Shown: positions 1 to 5,886 of the stretch, in pieces
How the letters are laid out: each line of letters opens with the position of its first letter
Position numbering within the stretch: the first letter of the stretch is position 1
Position numbers and translations under genes: made by a program
Notes under the pieces: generated by a model
What the model was told of the DNA's origin: nothing
Databases searched by the model: none
Seen by the model: only the letters and a program-made list of their open reading frames with translations
Assembly: GCA_017987615.1 (NCBI GenBank)
Contig: JAGNTI010000063.1
Span: 1-7,469, forward strand
DNA: 7,469 bases
Origin: Sediminibacterium sp.
GTDB lineage: Bacteria; Bacteroidota; Bacteroidia; Chitinophagales; Chitinophagaceae
Direction of reading: 5' to 3'

Positions 1-38
1 ATCGAATATTTATAGACCTCTATTTTTGAAATTTCCAT
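1..38 (-). CDS. Partial 5' end of probable enolase-superfamily dipeptide epimerase
   Basis: Reading leftward from an ATG at 38-36 gives MEISKIEVYKYS before the window ends, with no stop. This matches the start of mandelate racemase/muconate cycloisomerase-type proteins, in particular L-Ala-D/L-Glu epimerase-like members of the enolase superfamily, which typically open with an 'MKIxKIEVYKLxIP' strand of the capping domain. Only twelve residues are visible and no catalytic residue can be checked, so the function is an inference from the N-terminus alone. No other ATG lies just upstream in the same frame, and no Shine-Dalgarno sequence is visible, which is normal in Bacteroidota. The gene is divergent from the SDR gene starting at 130. 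It could be another protein with a similar opening strand. Confidence 0.45.
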   Translation of the reverse strand, partial: MEISKIEVYKYS

Positions 39-129
39 GGCCCAATTTCTGTAATTATTTAATACAACCCTTATTTTATTGATAGGCAAACAAAACTGGC
101 CATGTCTTGTTATACTCAAAAACAAAGTC
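39..129. promoter_or_regulatory. Divergent intergenic region (epimerase-like gene / SDR)
   Basis: The 91 bases lie between two divergent start codons and should hold promoters for both directions. On the minus strand, GTTTTGTTTG (97-88) followed by TAAGGGTTG (73-65) loosely resembles the Bacteroidota -33 TTTG / -7 TAnnTTTG pair, placed 27 bases before the leftward ATG, but the -7 box is imperfect. On the plus strand TATACT (111-116) is the best AT-rich hexamer, with no well-spaced partner. Neither promoter can be assigned firmly, and no terminator or operator-like palindrome stands out. Confidence 0.25.
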
Positions 130-843
130 ATGGAAACGATAAAAGGAAAACGCGTACTCTTATTTGGTGCAACAGGTGGTATTGGCGCTAAAGTGGCCGA
201 ACTATTAATAGGCGGCGGTGCCACAGTATTTTTGCTGGCTCGAAATGCACAAAAATTAGAGGAAGTAGCGTCCCGCTTGTCGGTTCCACAGGGACAGTGT
301 TTTACAGTAGACATCACAGATGCTGCTGCCGTTGAGGCGGCCGTTGGTCAGGTTGTTACTGGCGGTGGGGTGGATATCCTTATCAATGCAGTAGGAGTGG
401 GCATTATTAAGCCCCTAGAAACACTTACTCACCAAGACTTTATGGATTCCCTTCAAATAAATTTAGTGGGCAGTTTTAACGCCGTTAAAGCGGTAATGCC
501 TTCTATGAAAGAAGCAAAAAAAGGCCTTATTATTAATATTCCGGGCGTACTTGGCAAAGTACCCATGGCAGGAGCGGCGGCTTACAGTGCTAGTAAATAC
601 GGTATTGTAGGTATGATGCAAAGCATTAGAGAAGAAGTAAAACGTACCGAAATCAGAATCACCAACCTGTTTTTGGGTGGGGTGGACAGTCCTTTTTGGG
701 ACACCATCGATTTAAGGGTTCAAAAAGACAAAATGATTGTGGCAGAAGAAGCGGCCAGAGCCATTTGGTTTTTGTGCCAGCAGCCTAGGTCTGGCGTGGT
801 GAGTGAAATGGTGTTACAGCCGTTTAATCATCAGGCTATTTAA
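130..843 (+). CDS. Short-chain dehydrogenase/reductase (SDR) lacking the usual catalytic Ser
   Basis: A 237-residue classical-size SDR with a single Rossmann domain, expected to be a cytosolic NAD(P)(H)-dependent oxidoreductase. The nucleotide-binding glycines are in GATGGIG (13-19), a variant of TGxxxGIG. NAVG (86-89) stands in for NNAG, N111 fits the helix-4 Asn of the catalytic tetrad, and YSASK supplies Y152 and K156. The serine normally thirteen residues before the Tyr is Gly139, within INIPGVLG where most SDRs have 'ISSVAG', so chemistry at this site may be altered. The later PG motif is LGG (182-184). The start at 130 puts the first beta strand at residues 8-12. An in-frame TTG at 79 would add 17 residues that look non-coding, so I rejected it. 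Substrate and physiological role cannot be read from the sequence. The C-terminal end (SEMVLQPFNHQAI) is typical of a Bacteroidota SDR clade as I remember it. Confidence 0.9.
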   Translation: METIKGKRVLLFGATGGIGAKVAELLIGGGATVFLLARNAQKLEEVASRLSVPQGQCFTVDITDAAAVEAAVGQVVTGGGVDILINAVGVGIIKPLETLTHQDFMDSLQINLVGSFNAVKAVMPSMKEAKKGLIINIPGVLGKVPMAGAAAYSASKYGIVGMMQSIREEVKRTEIRITNLFLGGVDSPFWDTIDLRVQKDKMIVAEEAARAIWFLCQQPRSGVVSEMVLQPFNHQAI

Positions 844-850
844 GGCTACA

Positions 851-886
851 TTTTGCCTACCCGCTATAAATTCTTTTTTATATTGC
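851..886 (+). promoter_or_regulatory. Possible promoter for proline dehydrogenase gene
   Basis: TTTTG at 851-855 and TATATTGC at 879-886 are a rough match to the Bacteroidota -33 TTTG and -7 TAnnTTTG elements, with 23 bases between them, slightly longer than usual. The -7 match is imperfect. If real, transcription would begin around 890, leaving a leader of about 35 bases before the ATG at 927. The gene may instead be transcribed from the SDR promoter, since the gap between the two genes is only 83 bases and shows no clear terminator. Confidence 0.22.
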
Positions 887-926
887 GACCTGTTCCGATA
901 TTCGCGGTCACGAACAACTGTTAGCG

Positions 927-2114
927 ATGAATATTTCATTTGAGAATACCCAAAATGCTTTTGCCTACAAGTCTACCAAGGCTTTAAAAAGTGCGAAGCT
1001 TTTATTTGGTTTTATGGGCTACCCAAAACTTGTTCAGTTGGGTACTAATCTCGTTCCTGCACTTTTAAAAGCGGGCCTACCTATTAAAGGCATTATTCGA
1101 AATACCATATTCAAACAATTTGTTGGTGGTGAAACTTTAGCAGAGACCATTCCGGTAGCTCAAATGCTAGCGGAGCATAATGTAGATGTAATATTGGATT
1201 ACGGTGTAGAAGGAAAAGAAGGAGAAGAAAATTTTGATCATGCAACACAGGTTTTTATTGATGTAATCAATCATGCCGCATCACAAAAAAATATCCCATT
1301 TATTAGCATTAAAGTTACAGGTCTTGCAAGTCACGAGCTGTTGCAAACACTTCATGAAGCGCCTCGTTTGCGCAGTGGCATTCATGACAATGAAATTGAA
1401 CAAGCGGCCTGGGATAGAGTGAGAGAGCGCATGTACGCTATTTGTGAAGCCGCTGCCGAAAAAAATATTGGCGTACTTGTTGACGCAGAAGAAAGTTGGA
1501 TTCAAGATCCAATCGATAGATTAACGATGGAAATGATGGCGGAGTTTAATAAACAAAAAGCCGTTGTATTTAATACCATCCAGTTGTATCGTCACGACCG
1601 TTTACATTTTTTACGTATCTCTCATCAAATAGCGGAAGCGCAGGGTTTTATTTTAGGATTAAAATTGGTGCGCGGCGCTTACATGGAAAAAGAGCGTGCA
1701 GTAGCCATTGAAAAAAATAGAACATCACCTATTCAAGTTTCTAAAGAAGCTACCGACGCAGACTATGATGAAGCGGTTCGTTTTTGCATGGATCATATAC
1801 ATTCTACAGCAGTCATTATTGCATCGCACAACGAGCAAAGTAATTTGTTAGGGGCAAAATTATTAGATGAAATGATGTTGCCGCACAATCATCCGCACGT
1901 TCATTTTTCACAATTATATGGCATGAGCGACACCATCACATTTAACCTCGCAAAAGAAGGGTTTAATGTGAGCAAGTACCTGCCTTTTGGTCCTATCCAA
2001 GATGTTATCCCTTATCTTATGCGTAGGGCACAAGAAAATACCAGTGTGAGTGGCCAAACCGGTCGTGAATTAATGCAGTTAAAACGCGAGTTGGCTAGGC
2101 GTAAATCCTTGTAA
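927..2114 (+). CDS. Proline dehydrogenase, monofunctional, FAD-dependent
   Basis: This 395-residue protein should oxidise L-proline to delta-1-pyrroline-5-carboxylate with FAD as cofactor and electrons passed to the quinone pool, the first step of proline use as carbon and nitrogen source. Motifs of the PRODH barrel run in order: SIKVTGL (127-133), VDAEES (185-190), FNTIQLY (215-221), KLVRGAYMEKER (246-257), ASHN (299-302), QLYGMSD (329-335), and the C-terminal substrate-binding helix with R366, R367, E370 and N371 after YLPFG (351-355). The Lys, Asp, Tyr and Arg-Arg positions that bind proline in PutA appear kept (K129, D186, Y351, R366/R367). There is no P5C dehydrogenase domain, so that step must be encoded elsewhere. 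The insert around residues 134-180 and the overall motif spelling resemble mitochondrial PRODH more than PutA or the short Thermus-type enzyme. The ATG start has no Shine-Dalgarno sequence. Only the PRODH assignment is firm; the quinone acceptor is family knowledge. Confidence 0.95.
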   Translation: MNISFENTQNAFAYKSTKALKSAKLLFGFMGYPKLVQLGTNLVPALLKAGLPIKGIIRNTIFKQFVGGETLAETIPVAQMLAEHNVDVILDYGVEGKEGEENFDHATQVFIDVINHAASQKNIPFISIKVTGLASHELLQTLHEAPRLRSGIHDNEIEQAAWDRVRERMYAICEAAAEKNIGVLVDAEESWIQDPIDRLTMEMMAEFNKQKAVVFNTIQLYRHDRLHFLRISHQIAEAQGFILGLKLVRGAYMEKERAVAIEKNRTSPIQVSKEATDADYDEAVRFCMDHIHSTAVIIASHNEQSNLLGAKLLDEMMLPHNHPHVHFSQLYGMSDTITFNLAKEGFNVSKYLPFGPIQDVIPYLMRRAQENTSVSGQTGRELMQLKRELARRKSL

Positions 2115-2168
2115 ACACTGCGGTGTAGCTGCTTTTAGGTATAATTCACAGATTCTCCCCAAAATCTC

Positions 2169-2206
2169 TTTTGGCTTAAAACATCCCCGTTGATGGCGTA
2201 ATTTGC
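2169..2206 (+). promoter_or_regulatory. Possible thyA promoter with -7-like box abutting the start codon
   Basis: TAATTTGC (2199-2206) lies five bases or fewer from the thyA ATG at 2211 and shares AATTTGCA with the better promoter box before pntAA. It is one base shorter than the TAnnTTTG consensus. TTTTGG (2169-2174) upstream could be the -33 element but is about 25 bases away, longer than usual. If functional, the transcript would start at or next to the start codon. The rest of the 96-base gap holds a weak hairpin, ACAC/GTGT at 2115-2126, too short to call a terminator. Confidence 0.33.
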
Positions 2207-2210
2207 AGCC

Positions 2211-3005
2211 ATGCAACAGTACTTACAATTACTTCAACATATTTTAGATAACGGCACCGAAAAAACGGATAGAACTGGCACTGGAACCAAGAGCTGTTTT
2301 GGCTATCAAATGCGCTTTGATTTGCAAAAAGGTTTTCCGATGGTGACTACAAAAAAGCTGCACGTAAAAAGTATTTTTTATGAGCTGTTGTGGTTTTTAA
2401 AAGGCGATACCAATATCAAATATTTAAAAGAAAATGGTGTTTCTATTTGGGACGAATGGGCCAACGAAGCTGGCGAGTTGGGTCCTGTTTATGGCGAGCA
2501 GTGGCGTAGTTGGAAAGGAGCGGATGGCGTGGTAGTTGATCAAATTACAGAACTCATTAAGCAAATAAAAACAACACCAGATAGTAGACGTCTTATTGTA
2601 AGTGCATGGAATGTTGCAGAGCTTCCAAAAATGGCGCTTATGCCTTGTCATACCATCTTTCAATTTTATGTAGCGGATGGAAAATTAAGTTGTCAGTTGT
2701 ATCAGCGTAGTGCAGATGTGTTTTTAGGTGTTCCATTTAACATTGCTTCCTATGCGCTTTTAACCATGATGATTGCACAAGTTTGTGATTTAGAGCCAGG
2801 TGATTTTGTGCACAGTTTTGGTGACGTGCATTTATACAACAACCATATCGAGCAAGCAAAATTGCAATTGAGTAGAACAACTTTTGAGCTACCAACTTTA
2901 AAAATCAATCCTGCGGTAAAAGATATCTTTGGTTTTGATTTTTCAGATTTTACCATCGAAAATTATCAGTGCCATCCGGGTATTAAAGCGCCGGTAGCGA
3001 TATAG
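2211..3005 (+). CDS. thyA: Thymidylate synthase ThyA
   Basis: The enzyme converts dUMP and 5,10-methylene-tetrahydrofolate to dTMP and dihydrofolate in the cytosol, as a homodimer. The 264-residue length equals that of E. coli ThyA, and the key positions fall at the same numbers: R21 in RTGTGT, E58, W80, R126-R127 for the partner-subunit phosphate contact, nucleophile C146 in MPCH, QRSAD with Q165, R166, S167 and D169, N177, H207 and Y209 in HLYN, and a C-terminal PVAI ending at I264. The protein therefore looks complete and active. The folA gene follows after 36 bases and recycles the dihydrofolate product, a common pairing. The ATG at 2211 is fixed by family length. This is the classical folate-only enzyme, not the flavin-dependent ThyX. 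Confidence 0.98.
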   Translation: MQQYLQLLQHILDNGTEKTDRTGTGTKSCFGYQMRFDLQKGFPMVTTKKLHVKSIFYELLWFLKGDTNIKYLKENGVSIWDEWANEAGELGPVYGEQWRSWKGADGVVVDQITELIKQIKTTPDSRRLIVSAWNVAELPKMALMPCHTIFQFYVADGKLSCQLYQRSADVFLGVPFNIASYALLTMMIAQVCDLEPGDFVHSFGDVHLYNNHIEQAKLQLSRTTFELPTLKINPAVKDIFGFDFSDFTIENYQCHPGIKAPVAI

Positions 3006-3041
3006 TTACGGTATAATATTATTTACTTTTTAACAACAACT

Positions 3042-3536
3042 ATGATTGTTTCATTAATTGTGGCGGCTGGTACTAACAATGCCATTGGTAAAGACAATCA
3101 ACTGTTGTGGCACTTGCCCAAAGACCTTCAGTTTTTTAAGCAAACAACCTGGGCCATGCCTGTGGTGATGGGGCGAAAAACCTTTGAATCCCTTGGTGGC
3201 AAGCCACTTAACGGGAGGGTTAATATTATTATTACGAGACAAAAAGATTGGTCCCACGAGGGCGTTGTTGTGGTGCACTCTTTAGCAGATGCGCTATTTT
3301 TTGCGAAAGAATCGGACTACAAAGAAGTGTTTATTGCAGGTGGTGGTGAGATTTATGCCCAGGCAATGCCCAAGGCCCATAAATTATATATGACCCGCGT
3401 AGATGCAGTTATTGATGGTGATACTTTTTTTCCTGAAATAGATAATTCGGACTGGGCTTTATCAAATGAAGTTACGCATGCAGCGCATGAAAAACATGCA
3501 TTTGGTTTTTCTTTTCAAACCTGGCTTCGCAAATAA
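3042..3536 (+). CDS. folA: Dihydrofolate reductase
   Basis: This 164-residue enzyme reduces dihydrofolate to tetrahydrofolate with NADPH, restoring the cofactor oxidised by ThyA. Family features are in place: MIVSLIVAAGTNNAIGKDN with the Met20-like loop, W23 and acidic D28 in LLWHLPKDL, F32 near the folate ring, GRKTFES (44-50) for NADPH phosphate/adenine binding, GGGEIY (100-105) as the second cofactor glycine turn, and T118 paired with the active-site acid, followed by DGDTFFP. Length is usual for bacterial chromosomal DHFR (about 160), and nothing suggests a plasmid-borne trimethoprim-resistance type. The start gives the canonical N-terminal strand. The gene sits between thyA and the methyltransferase (17 bases downstream) and is probably co-transcribed with both. 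Confidence 0.97.
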   Translation: MIVSLIVAAGTNNAIGKDNQLLWHLPKDLQFFKQTTWAMPVVMGRKTFESLGGKPLNGRVNIIITRQKDWSHEGVVVVHSLADALFFAKESDYKEVFIAGGGEIYAQAMPKAHKLYMTRVDAVIDGDTFFPEIDNSDWALSNEVTHAAHEKHAFGFSFQTWLRK

Positions 3537-3553
3537 AATTTTCTAGCTTATTT

Positions 3554-4351
3554 ATGTATGGACACTTTACGTTAGCACTTAAGTATTTACGCTATTTGTT
3601 TACAGCGGCTAACGGAAAAGGGCATGGCGTGCATTCTCCATTTGTTTTTGAATTTATTACGAGGGTGTTAAATGACAATAGGCGTTTTTATGCATTTGAC
3701 GCGATCGAAAAAATTAGAACGCAATTGTTATCCAATCATACACTTATTGAGATACAAGATTTTGGCGCAGGCTCGCGCGTTGCAAAAAACAATACTAGAA
3801 AAATAAGTGACGTTGCAAAAGGCTCATTAAAGCCTGCAAAATACAGTCAGCTTTTATTTAGGATGATTGACTATTACGGGCCTACACAAATTATTGAACT
3901 AGGTACTTCACTTGGCATTACCACAGCTTATTTAGCGTCTGCCAATCCAGCCGCCAAGGTTACCACTTTTGAAGGTTCAAGTGCGATTGCGCAAATAGCC
4001 GGGCATAATCATGGGTTACTAGGGCTTTCAAATATTTCATTGATAGAAGGAAATTTTGATGAACAACTGCCCAGCTGGCTTGCTCAAAACAAAAACGTAG
4101 ACTTTGCATTTATTGATGGCAACCATGCCTTTAAGCCTACCATGGCCTATTTTGAGTCTTTATTAGAGGTAGTCCAGGATCACACTATTTTGGTTTTTGA
4201 CGATATTCATTGGAGTGAAGAGATGGAGGCGGCCTGGGCTCAAATAAGCGCGCACCCTAGGGTAACCTTAAGTATCGATCTGTTTTTTATTGGGGTTGTA
4301 TTTTTTAGGAAGGAATTTGCTCAAAAACAGCAGGTTTCGATCCGTTTTTAA
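3554..4351 (+). CDS. Class I SAM-dependent methyltransferase, uncharacterised
   Basis: The 265-residue protein carries a class I methyltransferase fold in its second half: motif I-like IELGTSLGITTAYLA (114-128), an acidic E140 at the end of the next strand for the SAM ribose, FIDGNHAF (186-193) and DDIHWS (216-221). The IDGNH spelling is like the O-methyltransferase group (COG4122 / Methyltransf_24 type). The first 100 residues are unusual: GHGVHSPFVFEFI (23-35) and a second glycine-rich motif, DFGAGSR (69-75), itself reminiscent of a SAM motif I but not placed in the core fold. I recall similar proteins in many Bacteroidota but know no assigned substrate. No signal peptide is evident, so it is probably cytosolic. 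It is 17 bases from folA and likely in the thyA-folA transcript, which does not prove a folate-related role. Small-molecule, lipid or protein substrates all remain possible. Confidence 0.85.
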   Translation: MYGHFTLALKYLRYLFTAANGKGHGVHSPFVFEFITRVLNDNRRFYAFDAIEKIRTQLLSNHTLIEIQDFGAGSRVAKNNTRKISDVAKGSLKPAKYSQLLFRMIDYYGPTQIIELGTSLGITTAYLASANPAAKVTTFEGSSAIAQIAGHNHGLLGLSNISLIEGNFDEQLPSWLAQNKNVDFAFIDGNHAFKPTMAYFESLLEVVQDHTILVFDDIHWSEEMEAAWAQISAHPRVTLSIDLFFIGVVFFRKEFAQKQQVSIRF

Positions 4352-4385
4352 GAAGAATTAATAAAAGGGCTATTTAATAATTAAG

Positions 4386-4393
4386 TAAATTTG
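4386..4393 (+). promoter_or_regulatory. Bacteroidota-type -7 promoter element before pntAA
   Basis: TAAATTTG matches the Bacteroidota -7 consensus TAnnTTTG exactly and lies three bases before the ATG at 4397. A transcript started the usual few bases downstream would begin at or within a few bases of the start codon. The -33 TTTG element is not recognisable at the expected distance; the sequence there is ATAAAAGGGC. The box supports a separate transcript for the pnt genes and makes the alternative TTG start at 4391, which sits inside it, unlikely. Confidence 0.55.
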
Positions 4394-4396
4394 CAC

Positions 4397-5521
4397 ATGA
4401 TTCTCGGAATACTTAAAGAAACCAACAACGATAAGCGTGTATCGCTTTTACCAGAGCAGGCGGCTGTTTTGGTTGCAAAACAAGTAAGTGTAATCGTAGA
4501 AACGGGTGCGGGCAGTGCAGCTTATGCCGCAGACGCTACCTATACCGACAAAAACGTGTCTGTTAAAGACCGTGCTACTGTTTTATCAACTGCTGACTTA
4601 GTACTTTCTATTAATCCGCTTTCAAGTGCAGAAATGGCGCAATTAAAACCGGGTGCAGTAGTACTTGGTACATTTCAGCCACTTTTTAATATCGACCTTG
4701 TAAAGCAAGCGATTGATAAAAAAGCAAGCTTGTTTAGTATGGACATGATACCGCGTACCACTCGTGCACAAAGTATGGACGTGTTAAGTAGCCAAGCAAA
4801 TATTGCTGGTTATAGAGCGGTATTATTAGCGGCTACTATGTTCCCTAAATATTTTCCCATGTTTATGACGGCAGCAGGAAGTATTCCTCCCGCTAAAATG
4901 GTGATCATTGGAGCAGGTGTTGCAGGACTTCAAGCGATTGCAACTGCTAAAAGATTAGGTGCTGTTGTAGAAGTGTCAGATACTAGACCGCAGGTGAAAG
5001 AAGAAGTGATGAGCCTTGGTGCAAAATTTATTGAAGTAGAAGGCGCCGCCGATGCATCTAAAGCAGGTGGTTACGCAGTAGAACAATCAGAAGATTTTAA
5101 GCAAAGACAACAGCAAAGACTTGCTGAGTCAATTGCTAAAGCAGATATCATTATTACAACCGCACAAATTCCTGGTAAAAAAGCCCCTGTATTAATTACA
5201 GATGCGATGTTAAAGTCTATGAAGCCAGGTAGTGTTGTTATCGATTTAGCAGCTGCTACAGGTGGAAATACGGCTGTTACAAAAAACAATGAAACCATCG
5301 TTTACGAGGGCGTAACCATTTTAGGTAATAGTAATTTAGCTTCAGATATGCCATCTGACGCAAGTAAATTATATGGTAAAAACATTTTAAACTTTTTACA
5401 ACTCATCATTACCAAAGAAGGTGCACTCGAATTAAATTTTGAGGATGATTTAGTAAAAGGTTGTTGCATGGCGCACGAAGGTGCAGTAGCCAATGAAAGA
5501 GTAGCAGCACTGATCAATTAA
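4397..5521 (+). CDS. pntAA: NAD(P) transhydrogenase subunit alpha part 1 (NAD(H)-binding domain I)
   Basis: This is the soluble NAD(H)-binding domain I of the proton-translocating transhydrogenase, which transfers hydride from NADH to NADP+ driven by proton entry. The 374-residue protein opens with MILGILKE and has the signature RAQSMDVLSSQANIAGYR (123-140), the dinucleotide glycines GAGVAGLQA (172-180), and D195 with R197 in SDTRPQVKEEV, where the acidic residue fits NAD(H) rather than NADP(H). IPGKKAP (258-264) and NSNLASDMP (311-319) also match the alanine dehydrogenase/PntA family. There is no C-terminal membrane segment; that part is the separate gene 18 bases downstream, so the alpha chain is split as in Rhodospirillum and Thermus. 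An upstream TTG at 4391 would add only two residues inside the promoter box, so I chose the ATG. Alanine dehydrogenase is excluded by the signature and the neighbours. Confidence 0.96.
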   Translation: MILGILKETNNDKRVSLLPEQAAVLVAKQVSVIVETGAGSAAYAADATYTDKNVSVKDRATVLSTADLVLSINPLSSAEMAQLKPGAVVLGTFQPLFNIDLVKQAIDKKASLFSMDMIPRTTRAQSMDVLSSQANIAGYRAVLLAATMFPKYFPMFMTAAGSIPPAKMVIIGAGVAGLQAIATAKRLGAVVEVSDTRPQVKEEVMSLGAKFIEVEGAADASKAGGYAVEQSEDFKQRQQQRLAESIAKADIIITTAQIPGKKAPVLITDAMLKSMKPGSVVIDLAAATGGNTAVTKNNETIVYEGVTILGNSNLASDMPSDASKLYGKNILNFLQLIITKEGALELNFEDDLVKGCCMAHEGAVANERVAALIN

Positions 5522-5539
5522 TTTTTTTGAAATAATAAT

Positions 5540-5848
5540 ATGGAAGCAATTTTAAATTGGGCACAAGCACATATCGACATCATATACATTGTGGTGCTTT
5601 CGATTTTTTTAGGCATCGAAGTTATTGGTAGAGTACCAAGTGTTTTGCATACACCACTTATGAGTGGTGCCAATGCTATTCATGGTGTTGTTATTATTGG
5701 TGCCATTATTGTAATGGGCAAAGTAGAGCCAGGACATTATGTAACACTGATCATTGGCTTTTTAGCCGTGGTTTTAGGAACGCTAAATGTAGTGGGTGGT
5801 TTTGTGGTAACAGACCGCATGTTAGAAATGTTTAAGAAAAAGAAGTAA
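5540..5848 (+). CDS. pntAB: NAD(P) transhydrogenase subunit alpha part 2 (membrane domain)
   Basis: A 102-residue inner-membrane protein with three hydrophobic segments (about 12-30, 44-60 and 66-90) and a positively charged tail, FKKKK. It forms part of the membrane domain II through which protons pass. The family signature VPSVLHTPLMSGANAIHG (32-49) is present. H48 in NAIHG lies where Thermus-like enzymes carry a membrane histidine in this subunit, whereas E. coli has a Ser in the corresponding stretch and puts its histidine in PntB. The length is typical for split alpha-2 chains. It sits 18 bases after pntAA and 38 bases before pntB, so the three are one operon. Confidence 0.95.
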   Translation: MEAILNWAQAHIDIIYIVVLSIFLGIEVIGRVPSVLHTPLMSGANAIHGVVIIGAIIVMGKVEPGHYVTLIIGFLAVVLGTLNVVGGFVVTDRMLEMFKKKK

Positions 5849-5886
5849 TCAAGGTAGCTGCTTTTGTAGCATCAAATAAATCATTT

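Noticed and set aside
79..129. TTG at 79 as start of the SDR, adding 17 residues
   Set aside because: The extra residues do not resemble an SDR N-terminus. The ATG at 130 puts the first beta strand at the usual distance, and the extension would fill most of the divergent promoter region.
891..916. Inverted repeat TGTTC...GAACA before the proline dehydrogenase gene, as an operator
   Set aside because: Arms are five bases with a 16-base gap and no extended symmetry. It is compatible with chance, and no regulator gene is nearby.
2125..2136. 12-base repeat GTAGCTGCTTTT, also at 5854-5865, both in intergenic gaps
   Set aside because: One or two shared 12-mers are expected by chance in about 7.5 kb, the flanks differ, and neither copy has a clear structure in common.
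2159..2174. Inverted repeat CCAAAA-TCTC-TTTTGG upstream of thyA
   Set aside because: A 6-base stem with a 4-base loop is expected about once or twice by chance in a window this size, the stem is AT-rich, and no U-tract follows, so it is not a terminator. Its right arm may simply be a -33-like element.
4391..4396. TTG at 4391 as start of pntAA
   Set aside because: It lies inside the exact TAnnTTTG promoter box, and the ATG two codons later gives the standard MILGILKE opening.
5857..5870. Possible hairpin GCTGC-TTTT-GTAGC between pntAB and pntB
   Set aside because: Only five pairs including one G-U and no following T-run, so it is too weak to call an attenuator or terminator inside the operon.
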